Source of the DNA: CAWJMD01 sp963843835
Lineage (GTDB): Bacteria; Actinomycetota; Actinomycetes; Actinomycetales; CAWJMD01
DNA length: 64,000 nt
Assembly: GCA_963843835.1 (NCBI GenBank)
Contig: CAWJMD010000008.1
Span: forward strand, 1,054,001-1,118,000
Direction of reading: 5' to 3'
The position numbers were made by a program, and so were the translations under genes. The notes beneath the pieces were generated by a model. It had not been told where the DNA came from, did no database searches, and saw nothing but the letters and a program-made list of their open reading frames with translations. Of the stretch, positions 26,621-34,950 are shown piece by piece; the stretch's first letter is position 1; each line of letters starts with the position of its first letter.

Positions 26621-26650
26621 CCACCCCCACGCGGGCGCAGATCAGGGTGG
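26621..26650. terminator. Weak shared hairpin between convergent genes
   Basis: CCACCC at 26621-26626 pairs with GGGTGG at 26645-26650 across the 21-base gap between the MMPL stop and the ABC-F stop. The stem is short, and it is the only visible candidate for a shared 3' end. Confidence 0.25.
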
Positions 26651-28306
26651 GGCGCTGAGGACCAGCCGGTCGCCAGTCCACCGGTGCCGGAGCCAGCGGT
26701 CGTGCGAGGCGACGAGGAGGGGGCCAGGTCGAGCCGCCAGCGCCTCCTCGAGCTCGTCGACCAGGGTGAGTGAGAGGTAGTCGGTCGGCTCGTCGAGCAG
26801 CAGGACGTCGGGGGCGGTCACCACGAGGCGCGCCAGGGCGACGCGGCGCTGCTGGCCGACGGAGAGCTCCCCCACCGGCGTGACGAGCTCACCGGGCCGC
26901 AGGACGCCGACGCCCAGCAGGGCCTCGACGTGCTCGTCGACGTCGCCCTCGCGTCCTGCCGCGAAGGCGCTGAGGGCATTGAGGGACGGGTCCGCCCACA
27001 CCGTGCGCTGGGCGAGCAGGCCGACCCTGACGCCGGGGGCGCGCGTGATGCGGCCGGCACCGGGAGCGAGGTGTCCGGCCAGCACGGCGAGAAGGGTCGA
27101 CTTCCCTGCTCCGTTAGCACCGGTCACGAGCAGCCGCGTGCTGCCGGTCACTCGCAGGCTGCAGCGGGACAGCCGGCCGGGCACTTCGACGTCCTGCGCC
27201 TCGACCAGTGAGCCCTGCGCGTCGGTTCCCGTCGCAGGCGCCGAGAACCGCAGCAGCGCGGGCGGCTCGGGGACCCGCCGCCGCTCGTGGTCCTCCAGGC
27301 GCTGCTGCGCGTCGCGTACCCGGCGTGACACGGCGGCGTCCACGCGCTGGGAGAAGAAGTGCGCAGCGACCTTGTCGTTGTCCCGCGGTTCGCGCCCCCC
27401 GTGCCCGATCGTGGTCGCCGACGAGCCCTCCTGCGTCAGCGCCCGGAGCCGCTCGCGCTCGGCCTCCCACTCGGCGTGAGCCGCCTCCCAGCGACGCCGC
27501 GCGGCCGCCTTCGACGCCACGTGGTCGCTGTAGGCACCGCGGGTCCGGGAGGGACGCGCCTCAGCCGCGGGGGTCTGGCCTGTTGCGAGAGCGGGATCCA
27601 GGTCGACCACCCCCGTGCAGACGGCGTCGATGAACGTCCGGTCGTGGCTGACGCCCACCACCACACCGGGCCACTGCCCGACCTCGCGCTCGAGCAGCGT
27701 CAGCGCCGAGCCATCGAGGTGGGTGGTCGGCTCGTCGAGCAGCAGGATCGACGGACGCCGGACGAGCAGCACGGCCAGCGCCAGGCGGCTGACCTGCCCA
27801 CCGGAGAGCGTGCCCAGCGGGCGGCGCGCGACGACGTCCGCCAGACCGAGACCGTCGAGGACGGCGGCGAGCCGTGACTGCTGCGTCCACGCGTCGACGC
27901 GATCCAGCTCGGCCAGGACGTCGGCGTACCCGTCGAGTGCCTGCGGGTCCGCTCCGGCGCTGACCCGCGCCTCGAGGTCCGCCCGACGGCTCTGCAGCGC
28001 CTCGACCTCGGCCGTCGCCTCGGAGAGCGCGGCGGCGACGGTCCGGCCGTCCGCGACCGGGACCTGCTGCGGCAGCAGCCCTACCGAACCGTGCCGGACC
28101 ACGCGTCCGACGTCCGGCGTCTGGAAGCCGGCCAGGACACGCAGCAGCGTCGACTTGCCGACACCGTTCTCACCGACCAGAGCGAGCCGTTCGCCGCCGC
28201 CCGCGACCAGGCACACGTCGTCGAGCACCAGCCGTGGGCCGTACCGGACCACCACCCCGTCGGCGCTGACCTGGGTGCTGCGCACGTCCGTGCCCGGTGC
28301 CGTCAC
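26642..28306 (-). CDS. ABC-F type ATPase, possible ribosome protection factor
   Basis: Two ABC ATPase domains on one chain of 554 residues with no membrane segment. Domain 1 has Walker A GENGVGKS (45-52), signature LSGGQ and LLLDEPTTHLD; domain 2 has GANGAGKS, LSVGQ and LLLDEPTDYLS. The charged linker between them is helical and includes a run of Arg/Glu residues. ABC-F proteins act on the ribosome, either in translation control or in resistance to macrolides, lincosamides and the like; actinobacterial members are often of the resistance type. Which of these applies here cannot be read from the sequence. The second Walker B ends in YLS instead of HLD. Confidence 0.9.
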   Translation of the reverse strand: MTAPGTDVRSTQVSADGVVVRYGPRLVLDDVCLVAGGGERLALVGENGVGKSTLLRVLAGFQTPDVGRVVRHGSVGLLPQQVPVADGRTVAAALSEATAEVEALQSRRADLEARVSAGADPQALDGYADVLAELDRVDAWTQQSRLAAVLDGLGLADVVARRPLGTLSGGQVSRLALAVLLVRRPSILLLDEPTTHLDGSALTLLEREVGQWPGVVVGVSHDRTFIDAVCTGVVDLDPALATGQTPAAEARPSRTRGAYSDHVASKAAARRRWEAAHAEWEAERERLRALTQEGSSATTIGHGGREPRDNDKVAAHFFSQRVDAAVSRRVRDAQQRLEDHERRRVPEPPALLRFSAPATGTDAQGSLVEAQDVEVPGRLSRCSLRVTGSTRLLVTGANGAGKSTLLAVLAGHLAPGAGRITRAPGVRVGLLAQRTVWADPSLNALSAFAAGREGDVDEHVEALLGVGVLRPGELVTPVGELSVGQQRRVALARLVVTAPDVLLLDEPTDYLSLTLVDELEEALAARPGPLLVASHDRWLRHRWTGDRLVLSAPP

Positions 28307-28336
28307 GACTCGCTCCCGCGAGCGCCCCCCAGGGCG

Positions 28337-30112
28337 CTACGACGCGGGCGCCGCCTTGGCCGGGGCCGCGTCGACGCCGGCCTCACGGCGCTGCGCAGCG
28401 GTGATCGGCGCCGGGGCCTGGGTGAGGGGGTCGTAGCCGCCCCCCGACTTCGGGAACGCGATCGTGTCGCGGATCGAGTCGCTCCCTGCCAGCAGGGCGA
28501 CGATCCGGTCCCAGCCGAGCGCGATGCCGCCGTGGGGCGGGGCACCGAACGCGAAGGCGTCGAGCAGGAAGCCGAACTTCTCCTGCGCCTCCTCCGCCGA
28601 GATGCCCATCATCGCGAAGACCCGCTCCTGCACGTCCCGGCGGTGGATACGGATCGACCCACCACCGATCTCGTGCCCGTTGCACACGATGTCGTAGGCG
28701 TAGGCGAGCGCCTCACCGGGCGACTCCTCGAAACGGTCGATCCACTCGGGCTTGGGCGAGGTGAAGGCGTGGTGGACGGCCGTCCACGCGCCGGAGCCGA
28801 CGGCGACGTCACCGGAGGCCACCGCGTCGGACGCCGCCTCGAACAGCGGTGCGTCGACGATCCACACCAGCTTCCAGGCCTTCTCGTCCACCAGGTCGCA
28901 GCGCCGGGCGATCTCGTCGCGGGCCGCGCCGAGCAGGGCACGCGAGCCCGGTGCCGAGCCGGCCGCGAAGAAGATGCAGTCACCGGGAGCGGCGCCGGTG
29001 TGGGCGGTCAGACCCGCGAGCTCCGTCTCGGACAGGTTCTTGGCGACCGGCCCACCGAGGGTGCCGTCCTCGCCGACCGTGACGTACGCCAGGCCCTTGG
29101 CCCCGCGCTGCTTGGCCCACTCCTGCCAGGCGTCGAACTGCCGGCGAGGCTGGGCGGCCCCACCGGGCATCACGACGGCACCGACGTACGGGGCCTGGAA
29201 GACGCGGAACCCGGTGTCGGAGAAGTACTCCGTGCAGTCCACCAGCTCGAGCTCGAAGCGCAGGTCGGGCTTGTCGGTGCCGTAGCGCGACATCGCCTCT
29301 GCGTACGTCATGCGGGGGAACGGGGTGGCGAGGTCGACGTCCACGAGCTTCCAGAGTGCGACAAGCACCTGCTCGGCGAGGTCGATCACGTCGTCCTGCT
29401 CGACGAAGCTCATCTCGATGTCGAGCTGCGTGAACTCCGGCTGGCGGTCCGCGCGGAAGTCCTCGTCCCGGTAGCAGCGGGCGATCTGGTAGTAGCGCTC
29501 CATGCCGGCGACCATCAGCAGCTGCTTGAAGAGCTGGGGGCTCTGCGGCAGCGCGTACCAGGAGCCCGGCTGGAGGCGGGAGGGGACCAGGAAGTCGCGG
29601 GCGCCCTCGGGCGTCGACCGGGTCAGGGTCGGCGTCTCGACCTCGACGAAGTCGTGCGCGTCGAGGACCTGTCGCGCGGCGCGGTTGACGGCCGACCGCA
29701 GCCGGATCACCGAGCCCGGCCCGGTCCTGCGCAGGTCGAGGTACCGGTGGCGCAGCCGGGCCTCCTCCCCCACCTCGACGTGGTCGTCGATCTGGAAGGG
29801 CAGCGGGGCCGACGGGTTGAGGACCTCGACCTCGGAGGCGATGACCTCGATGTCCCCCGTCGGCAGCGCGGGGTTCTCGTTGCCCCCTGGCCGCTTGGCC
29901 ACCTCGCCCACGATGCGCAGGCAGTACTCGTTGCGCAAGCCGTGGGCGACCTCCTCGTCGCGGACGACGACCTGGGCGACCCCGCTGGCGTCACGTAGGT
30001 CGAGGAAGGCGACACCGCCGTGATCGCGGCGGCGTGCGACCCATCCGGTCAGCGTGACGGTGGTGCCGGCGTCGGCGGCTCGCAGCGAGCCGGCCTCGTG
30101 GGTGCGCAACAA
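28337..30112 (-). CDS. aspS: Aspartate--tRNA ligase
   Basis: Class II tRNA ligase of 591 residues: OB-fold anticodon domain (about 1-105, with GWVARRRDHGGVAFLDLRD), catalytic domain with motif 2 around RYYQIARCYRDEDFRADRQPEF, the bacterial GAD insert, and motif 3 GGIALGWDRI. The open frame has no ATG or GTG at the right place. The product must begin at one of two adjacent TTG codons (30112 or 30109), with AGAGG 6 or 9 bases upstream; this gives MLRTHEAGSLR, the normal start. The frame runs far upstream into noncoding sequence, which should not be taken as protein. TAGGAT at 30151-30156 (minus strand) is a possible -10. Confidence 0.96.
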   Translation of the reverse strand: MLRTHEAGSLRAADAGTTVTLTGWVARRRDHGGVAFLDLRDASGVAQVVVRDEEVAHGLRNEYCLRIVGEVAKRPGGNENPALPTGDIEVIASEVEVLNPSAPLPFQIDDHVEVGEEARLRHRYLDLRRTGPGSVIRLRSAVNRAARQVLDAHDFVEVETPTLTRSTPEGARDFLVPSRLQPGSWYALPQSPQLFKQLLMVAGMERYYQIARCYRDEDFRADRQPEFTQLDIEMSFVEQDDVIDLAEQVLVALWKLVDVDLATPFPRMTYAEAMSRYGTDKPDLRFELELVDCTEYFSDTGFRVFQAPYVGAVVMPGGAAQPRRQFDAWQEWAKQRGAKGLAYVTVGEDGTLGGPVAKNLSETELAGLTAHTGAAPGDCIFFAAGSAPGSRALLGAARDEIARRCDLVDEKAWKLVWIVDAPLFEAASDAVASGDVAVGSGAWTAVHHAFTSPKPEWIDRFEESPGEALAYAYDIVCNGHEIGGGSIRIHRRDVQERVFAMMGISAEEAQEKFGFLLDAFAFGAPPHGGIALGWDRIVALLAGSDSIRDTIAFPKSGGGYDPLTQAPAPITAAQRREAGVDAAPAKAAPAS

Positions 30113-30208
30113 CGGAAACCTCTGCAGGTCGGGGTCGGGGTGACCGCACGATCCTACGGACTCCCGCCCGGTCCCCCGCACCGACTTATCGCCGTGGCAT
30201 CCTCGCCC

Positions 30209-30224
30209 CACACGACGACGTGTG
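30209..30224. promoter_or_regulatory. Dyad in the aspS / DinB divergent region
   Basis: CACACG and CGTGTG separated by ACGA form a 16-bp dyad 27 bases before the DinB-fold gene start. It could be an operator or a leader hairpin. The rest of the 138-base divergent gap shows only a TAGGAT -10-like box facing aspS. Confidence 0.3.
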
Positions 30225-30250
30225 CGGGACGACGGGGACGGGAGCGTGCG

Positions 30251-30859
30251 ATGGCAGACGGGGCGCAGGACGAGGAGCTGGAGCAGGGTGGGTTCGACTG
30301 GACGATCCTCACGCGGCAGGACCCGATGGCGATGGTCCGCGGGCAGCTGGGGTTCTCCTGGATGGAGCTCTCCGCACGGCTCGCGACCCTGACCGACGAG
30401 CAGTACCTGTGGACACCCGTGCCCGGCACGCTCACCGTCTGCCGCCGCCGCGAGGCGACCGGCCGGGTCGTCGGTGCCGGGGAGTGGGTCGCGCAGTGGC
30501 CCGAGGGTCCCGACCACGTGGGGCCGCGGAGCATCGCGTGGCTCGTCGCCCACCTGACGGAGGGCTTCTTCGAGCGGTGGGAGTGGACGTTCGGGGAGCG
30601 TCGGCGCCGCCGTGACGACATCGAGTTCCACCCGACCGCCGCGGCCGGTGTGGCCGGACTGAGCCACTGGGTGGAGGAGTGGATCGCCGGGATCGACTCC
30701 CTGGACGCCGACGAGGTGATGACGGTCGGGCTCAGCCAGGCCACCGAGATCGACGCCACCGCGCCGTTCGGGCACCTGGTGCTGCACATGAACCGCGAGC
30801 TGATCCACCACGGCGCCGAGATCTGCCTCCTGCAGGACCTGCACACCGTCGGCGCCTGA
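30251..30859 (+). CDS. DinB-superfamily protein
   Basis: A 202-residue soluble protein. Its helical layout and histidines (IAWLVAHLTEGFFERW, and HLVLHMNRELIHHGAEI near the C-terminus) fit the DinB/YfiT four-helix bundle, in which three His residues bind a metal. Members include thiol-dependent transferases, but most are uncharacterised. The ATG at 30251 has GGGAG upstream. It is divergent from aspS and lies 125 bases before the TipAL-type gene; joint control is possible but not shown. Confidence 0.8.
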   Translation: MADGAQDEELEQGGFDWTILTRQDPMAMVRGQLGFSWMELSARLATLTDEQYLWTPVPGTLTVCRRREATGRVVGAGEWVAQWPEGPDHVGPRSIAWLVAHLTEGFFERWEWTFGERRRRRDDIEFHPTAAAGVAGLSHWVEEWIAGIDSLDADEVMTVGLSQATEIDATAPFGHLVLHMNRELIHHGAEICLLQDLHTVGA

Positions 30860-30912
30860 CCACACCAGGCGGAGGGGGCTACCGGGCGGTTGACCGTCCG
30901 CACCCAGACGAC

Positions 30913-30943
30913 TTGACCCTGACGTCGCGTGAGGGGGCACGGT
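30913..30943 (+). promoter_or_regulatory. MerR-type promoter/operator of the TipAL-like gene
   Basis: A good -35 (TTGACC, 30913-30918) is followed by an inverted repeat, CCCTGAC (30917-30923) and GTGAGGG (30929-30935), one mismatch, spacer GTCGC. With a 19-base spacer the -10 falls at 30938-30943 (CACGGT, weak). A dyad between -35 and an over-spaced -10 is the hallmark of MerR-family activated promoters, so self-activation of the downstream regulator is likely. Confidence 0.65.
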
Positions 30944-30984
30944 GGTGCGTGCACGCCCCGCCGGGACGTGTGGAGGGAGGAGCT

Positions 30985-31749
30985 GTGGACTACTCGGTAG
31001 GGCAGGTCGCCGCGTTCGCGGGGGTCAGCGTCAGGACGCTGCACCACTACGACGAGATCGGCCTGCTGCGACCCAGCGCTCGGAGTACCGCCGGCTACCG
31101 GCTGTACGCCGACGCGGACGTCGACCGCCTGCACCAGGTGGTCTTCTACCGGGGGCTCGGCTTCTCGCTCGATGAGGTCGCCGACGTCCTCGACGACCGA
31201 CGCGTCAGCGCCACGGAGCACCTGCGGCGCCAACGCGAGCTGCTCGACGAGCGGATCGGGGCACTCGAGGACATGCGGCTGGCCGTGGACCGACTCCTGG
31301 AGGCACACACGATGGACATCAGGCTCACCCGCGAGGAGCAGTTCGAGATCTTCGGCGAGAACTGGCCCGGGGACGACTACGCGGTGGAGGCCGAGGAGCG
31401 CTGGGGTGGCACGGACGCCTGGAAGCAGTCGCAGGCGCGTACGTGCCGGTACACGAAGGAGCAGTGGACGCGGATCAAGGCGGAGATGGACGAGGTGAAC
31501 CTCCTCTTCGTCGACGCCCTGGTCGCCGGGGAGCCCGCCGACGGGCAGGTCGCGATGGACCTCGCCGAGCAGGCCCGCGCACACATCACCCGGTGGTTCT
31601 ACGACTGCCCTGCCGACATGCACCGCCAGGTCGCCGAGATGTACGTCGCCGACGAGCGGTTCAGGGACGGGTACGAGAGGCAGCACGAGGGGCTGGCCCA
31701 GTACGTGCGGGACGCGGTGGTCGCCAACGCCGACCGGGCCAGGAGCTGA
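30985..31749 (+). CDS. MerR-family regulator with TipAS ligand domain
   Basis: A 254-residue regulator: an N-terminal winged helix (YSVGQVAAFAGVSVRTLHHYDEIGLL, residues 3-28), a dimerisation helix (about 75-110) and a C-terminal TipAS-type domain (about 115-250) with EQFEIFG, WFYDCPADMHRQVAEMYVADERF and GLAQYVRDA. In TipAL this domain traps thiopeptide antibiotics by a Cys; the Cys in FYDCP is kept here. The GTG at 30985 has an excellent ribosome site (GGAGGGAGGAGCT). No efflux or resistance gene follows it; the adjacent gene on the other side is the DinB-fold one. Confidence 0.92.
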   Translation: MDYSVGQVAAFAGVSVRTLHHYDEIGLLRPSARSTAGYRLYADADVDRLHQVVFYRGLGFSLDEVADVLDDRRVSATEHLRRQRELLDERIGALEDMRLAVDRLLEAHTMDIRLTREEQFEIFGENWPGDDYAVEAEERWGGTDAWKQSQARTCRYTKEQWTRIKAEMDEVNLLFVDALVAGEPADGQVAMDLAEQARAHITRWFYDCPADMHRQVAEMYVADERFRDGYERQHEGLAQYVRDAVVANADRARS

Positions 31750-31779
31750 ACCCCCCTGACGACCGCCACTCACCCACGA

Positions 31780-31842
31780 CCCCGAGTGGTCACGTCTGGC
31801 GCGACACGCCGGGCGTGTTGCACCAGACGTGACCACTCGGGG
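31780..31842. terminator. Long imperfect palindrome between convergent genes
   Basis: Two 31-base arms with two mismatches and a one-base loop (31811). The tip half-site is TCTGGCGCGACACGCC as in the palindrome at 22789-22844, but the outer stem (CCCCGAGTGGTCACG) is different. It lies 30 bases past the TipAL-like stop and 6 bases from the phosphotransferase stop, so it can serve both convergent transcripts. Confidence 0.75.
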
Positions 31843-31848
31843 TTGGGT

Positions 31849-32730
31849 CTACGGAGCGTCGAGGGCGGCACCGTGCGCGTACAGGGCCGACCACGCCCGG
31901 CTCTGGGCGTCACGCAGGCGGCGGGCGGCGGCCATGGCCTCGGGGTCGGGCGCGAAGCCCGTGACCTCGAGGTACGCCGTCACCGCCTCCGCGCCGTCGA
32001 GCTGGCTGCTGTCACGGGCGACGACCAGGTCCCACTCGACCGGGCCCCGCCAGGCGTCGTCGAGGTCCCACCACGTGGCGCGGCCGGCGACGTCGAGCAG
32101 GTTGCCACCGTGCGGGTCCCCGTGGAGGGGCACGAGGCGGGCGGGGTCGACCGCCGCCAGGCGGCCCATCACCGTCCGCATCGCCTCCAGCGCCTCACGG
32201 GTCTGTTCGCCGATCTCGACGGCCTCGGCGGTCTCCATCACGCCCAGCCGGGCGAGCAGCATGACGGCGCGGTGGCTGTCGGCTGCGACGTTCTCGGGCC
32301 CGGGCATCCAGCCCGCGTAGCCGCTCAGCGACGCGTGCAGGCGGGCGAGGGACCGGCCGGCGGCGTCGCCGTCCCGGCACGACCTCAGGTCGGTGAGAAG
32401 TGGCCAGAACGTCATCACGCCCTCGGGGGTGGTGTGCGGACCGCCGGCCGGACCCGGCAACGGCACCACCACGTCGGCACCTGACTCGGCGGCCTGCCGG
32501 GCGAGCCCGACCTCCAGGCGAAGGTGCGCACCCGCGTCGGCTCGGACGGAGGCCGTCCAGTGCGCGATCCTGGCGACGACCGGGGCCGGGTGCAGGTGGA
32601 CGACGGCGTTGGCACCCGCGTGCAGGAGCCTCGGCTCGACGTCCGCTCCGTCCGGCAGCAGGCCGAGTCGGTGGGCGTGCCCGACGGCCGCCGCCACCGC
32701 CGCGTCACCCGGGAGCGACGCCCCCGTCAC
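31849..32730 (-). CDS. APH-family phosphotransferase
   Basis: A 293-residue protein with the aminoglycoside-phosphotransferase fold. The catalytic loop LHGDPHGGNLL matches HGDxxxxN, followed by the metal Asp in WWDLDDAWRGPVEWDLVVA. The N-lobe (about 1-95) is less conserved. The GTG at 32730 overlaps the hisS stop as GTGA, so it is coupled to hisS. Members phosphorylate antibiotics, sugars or choline-like compounds; the substrate cannot be told, and a resistance role should not be assumed. Confidence 0.87.
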   Translation of the reverse strand: MTGASLPGDAAVAAAVGHAHRLGLLPDGADVEPRLLHAGANAVVHLHPAPVVARIAHWTASVRADAGAHLRLEVGLARQAAESGADVVVPLPGPAGGPHTTPEGVMTFWPLLTDLRSCRDGDAAGRSLARLHASLSGYAGWMPGPENVAADSHRAVMLLARLGVMETAEAVEIGEQTREALEAMRTVMGRLAAVDPARLVPLHGDPHGGNLLDVAGRATWWDLDDAWRGPVEWDLVVARDSSQLDGAEAVTAYLEVTGFAPDPEAMAAARRLRDAQSRAWSALYAHGAALDAP

Positions 32731-34094
32731 GACGGCAGGACCACGCCCGGACGCAGGTCGTCGACGGGCGGGACCCACGCGCCCGGGTCGGCGTCGACCT
32801 GGTCGCCCGAGCGGATGTCCTTCACCTGGTGCCCCTCCGGCGAGCCGCCAGCCGGCGGGAACCACACGAACGGGATACCGCGACGGTCGGCGAACCGGAT
32901 CTGCTTGCCGAACCTGTCGGCGCGCGGGGCGACCTCGGTCGGCACGCCGCGCGACCGCAGCGAGGCGGCCACCTGCTCCGCGTGCGAGCGGAGGTCCTCG
33001 TCGACGAGGGCGACGAGGACGGCTGTCGGCACCGAGCGGGACGCGGTCAGCCCGCGCGCGAACACGAGCCCGAGCACGCGCGTCAGGCCGAACGAGATGC
33101 CCACGCCCGGGTAGGTCGTGCGGCCGTCGCTGGCCAGGGCGTCGTAGCGTCCGCCTGAGCACGCCGAGCCGTACTGCTCGTAGCCCTCCATCGTCGTCTC
33201 GTAGACGGTGCCCGTGTAGTAGTCGAGACCTCTCGCGATCGAGAGGTCGGCCACGAGCGCCCCGGGACGACGGCGAGCCGCCGCGTCCACCACCGCCGTG
33301 AGCTCCGTGAGCCCCTCGTCGAGCAGGGGGTGGCTCACCTCGTAGGCGTCGGCCAGCTTGCGCACGTCGTCCGCGAAGCTGCCGTCGGCTGAACGGATCC
33401 GGGCGAGGGCCAGGCACGCCGCAGCCTGGTCCTGCGTGCCGCCGACGCCGACCAGCAGGGCGGTCACGGCCTCGGGTCCCGCCTTGTCCAGCTTGTCGAC
33501 GGCCCGCAGCACCGCGTCCGGGTCGTGGAGTCCGAGGCCGCGGTAGAAGCCCTCAGCGAGCTTGCGGTTGTTGACCCGGATGGTCATCGGCGGAAGCCCG
33601 AGGCGGCGCAGGCCCTCGAACGCCTCGGCCATCACCAGCGGCAGCTCGACCTCGTAGTGGAACGGCAGCGTGTCGCGGTCGACGACGTCGATGTCGGCCT
33701 GCGAGAACTCTCGGTAGCGGCCCTCCTGAGGTCGCTCCCCCCGCCACACCTTCTGGATCTGGTAGCGGCGGAACGGGAACTGCAGCGTGCCCGCGTTCTC
33801 CAGGACGTAGCGCGCGAACGGCACGGTCAGGTCGAAGTGCAGGGCGAGGTCGCTGGACGGGTCCACCGCGGCCCGCGGCTCGTCGTCACCGGCGAGGCGG
33901 TGGACCCCGTAGACCTCCTTGTCGATCTCGCCCTTGCGCAGGAGCTGGCCCACGGTCTCGACGGCGCGTGTCTCGAGGCTCGCGAAGCCGTGCAGCTCGA
34001 ACACCCGCCGCAGCTCGTCGATGACCTGCTGCTCGACGTTGCGCTGCGCCGGGCTCCACTCGGGGAAGCCGGAGATCGGTGTGACGCGGGCCAT
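32727..34094 (-). CDS. hisS: Histidine--tRNA ligase
   Basis: Class II tRNA ligase of 455 residues. Motif 1 is around VIDELRRVFELHGFASLETRAVE, motif 2 is FRRYQIQKVWRGERPQEGRYREFSQADID, the His-specific segments LARGLDYYTGTVYE (here SIARGLDYYTG) and GGRYD are present, and a C-terminal anticodon-binding domain ends the protein. The ATG at 34094 shares one base with the stop of the upstream hydrolase gene (TGATG). The pair with an MBL-fold hydrolase is a common actinobacterial arrangement next to the cyclophilin and rel region. Confidence 0.96.
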   Translation of the reverse strand: MARVTPISGFPEWSPAQRNVEQQVIDELRRVFELHGFASLETRAVETVGQLLRKGEIDKEVYGVHRLAGDDEPRAAVDPSSDLALHFDLTVPFARYVLENAGTLQFPFRRYQIQKVWRGERPQEGRYREFSQADIDVVDRDTLPFHYEVELPLVMAEAFEGLRRLGLPPMTIRVNNRKLAEGFYRGLGLHDPDAVLRAVDKLDKAGPEAVTALLVGVGGTQDQAAACLALARIRSADGSFADDVRKLADAYEVSHPLLDEGLTELTAVVDAAARRRPGALVADLSIARGLDYYTGTVYETTMEGYEQYGSACSGGRYDALASDGRTTYPGVGISFGLTRVLGLVFARGLTASRSVPTAVLVALVDEDLRSHAEQVAASLRSRGVPTEVAPRADRFGKQIRFADRRGIPFVWFPPAGGSPEGHQVKDIRSGDQVDADPGAWVPPVDDLRPGVVLPS

Positions 34095-34810
34095 CAGCCG
34101 GCCACCTCGAGGAGATAGGGGTTGGTCGCCCTCTCGCGGACGATGGTCGTCGCCGGGCCGTGCCCGGGCAGGACGAGCGTGTCGTCGGGCATCGGCAGCA
34201 CGACCTCGCGAAGGGACCTCAGCATGGCCTCGTGCGAACCGCCCGGCAGGTCGGTGCGGCCGATGCTCCCGGCGAACAGGACGTCCCCGACCAGCGACGT
34301 CGCGGTCGGTCGGCCGGGCTCCCCGGGGTCACCGGCGAGGGAGTCCGGCACGTCGTCGAGGCCGAAGAGGACCGAGCCCTCGGTGTGTCCGGGCGCGTGA
34401 CGCACCGTGATCGCCAGGCCGGCGACCTCGATGCGCTGCTCGTCGTGCACGTGACGGACGTCGGACGGCTCGACCCACTTCGCGCTCTGCCCGAACTGCT
34501 GCTCGAGCATGGCGATCAGGGACGGGTCGAGCGTCGCGAGGGGATCCGCCAGCCGGTAGCCGTCGTCCGCGTGCACCAGTGCGGGCACGCCGTGCCCTTC
34601 GCACACGGGCGTCACCGAGTAGACGTGGTCCATGTGGCCGTGCGTCAGGAGCACGGCCGCCGGGCGGAGGCGGTGCTTCGTGAGCACGGCCGCGAGGTCG
34701 TCGAGCACGCCCACACCGGGGTCGACCACGACGCACTCCTCGCCCTCCGCGGGGGCGACGACGTAGCAGTTGGTGGCGAACGCGGCGGCGGGGAAGGAGG
34801 ACAGAAGCAC
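34094..34810 (-). CDS. MBL-fold metallo-hydrolase (glyoxalase II-like)
   Basis: A 238-residue cytoplasmic zinc hydrolase. It holds VLLTHGHMDHVYS (the HxHxDH metal motif, about 56-62), the later metal His in APGHTEGS, an Asp in LVGDVLFAGSIGRTD and the last His in VLPGHGPAT. The layout is that of the YcbL / hydroxyacylglutathione-hydrolase-like group. Actinobacteria usually lack glutathione, so a thioester of another thiol is more likely as substrate, which is inference. Divergent from the cyclophilin gene. Confidence 0.92.
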   Translation of the reverse strand: MLLSSFPAAAFATNCYVVAPAEGEECVVVDPGVGVLDDLAAVLTKHRLRPAAVLLTHGHMDHVYSVTPVCEGHGVPALVHADDGYRLADPLATLDPSLIAMLEQQFGQSAKWVEPSDVRHVHDEQRIEVAGLAITVRHAPGHTEGSVLFGLDDVPDSLAGDPGEPGRPTATSLVGDVLFAGSIGRTDLPGGSHEAMLRSLREVVLPMPDDTLVLPGHGPATTIVRERATNPYLLEVAG

Positions 34811-34872
34811 GGCGCGAGCCTACCGGCGCGTCGTACGGCGCCCACCCGCCCTGCGCGTCCGGCCACGGCGCA

Positions 34873-34878
34873 TAGACT
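34873..34878 (+). promoter_or_regulatory. Possible -10 box for the cyclophilin-DUF349 unit
   Basis: TAGACT lies 72 bases before the start of the cyclophilin gene in the 140-base divergent gap. It matches the actinobacterial TANNNT -10 form; a matching -35 is not evident. Nothing else is seen in the gap. Confidence 0.3.
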
Positions 34879-34950
34879 CGGCGCGCGAGTCACCCACCAC
34901 CGGGCGCCCAACCACGGCGTTCCGGTCACCAGGACCTGGGAGGGTTCCAC

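Noticed and set aside
30113..30940. Minus-strand extension of aspS by about 275 codons
   Set aside because: It is antisense to the DinB-fold gene and has no family-like sequence. The TTG at 30112 gives the normal AspRS start.
31849..32730. Calling the APH-fold gene an aminoglycoside resistance gene
   Set aside because: The fold is shared by many metabolic kinases, and nothing in the sequence points to a given drug.
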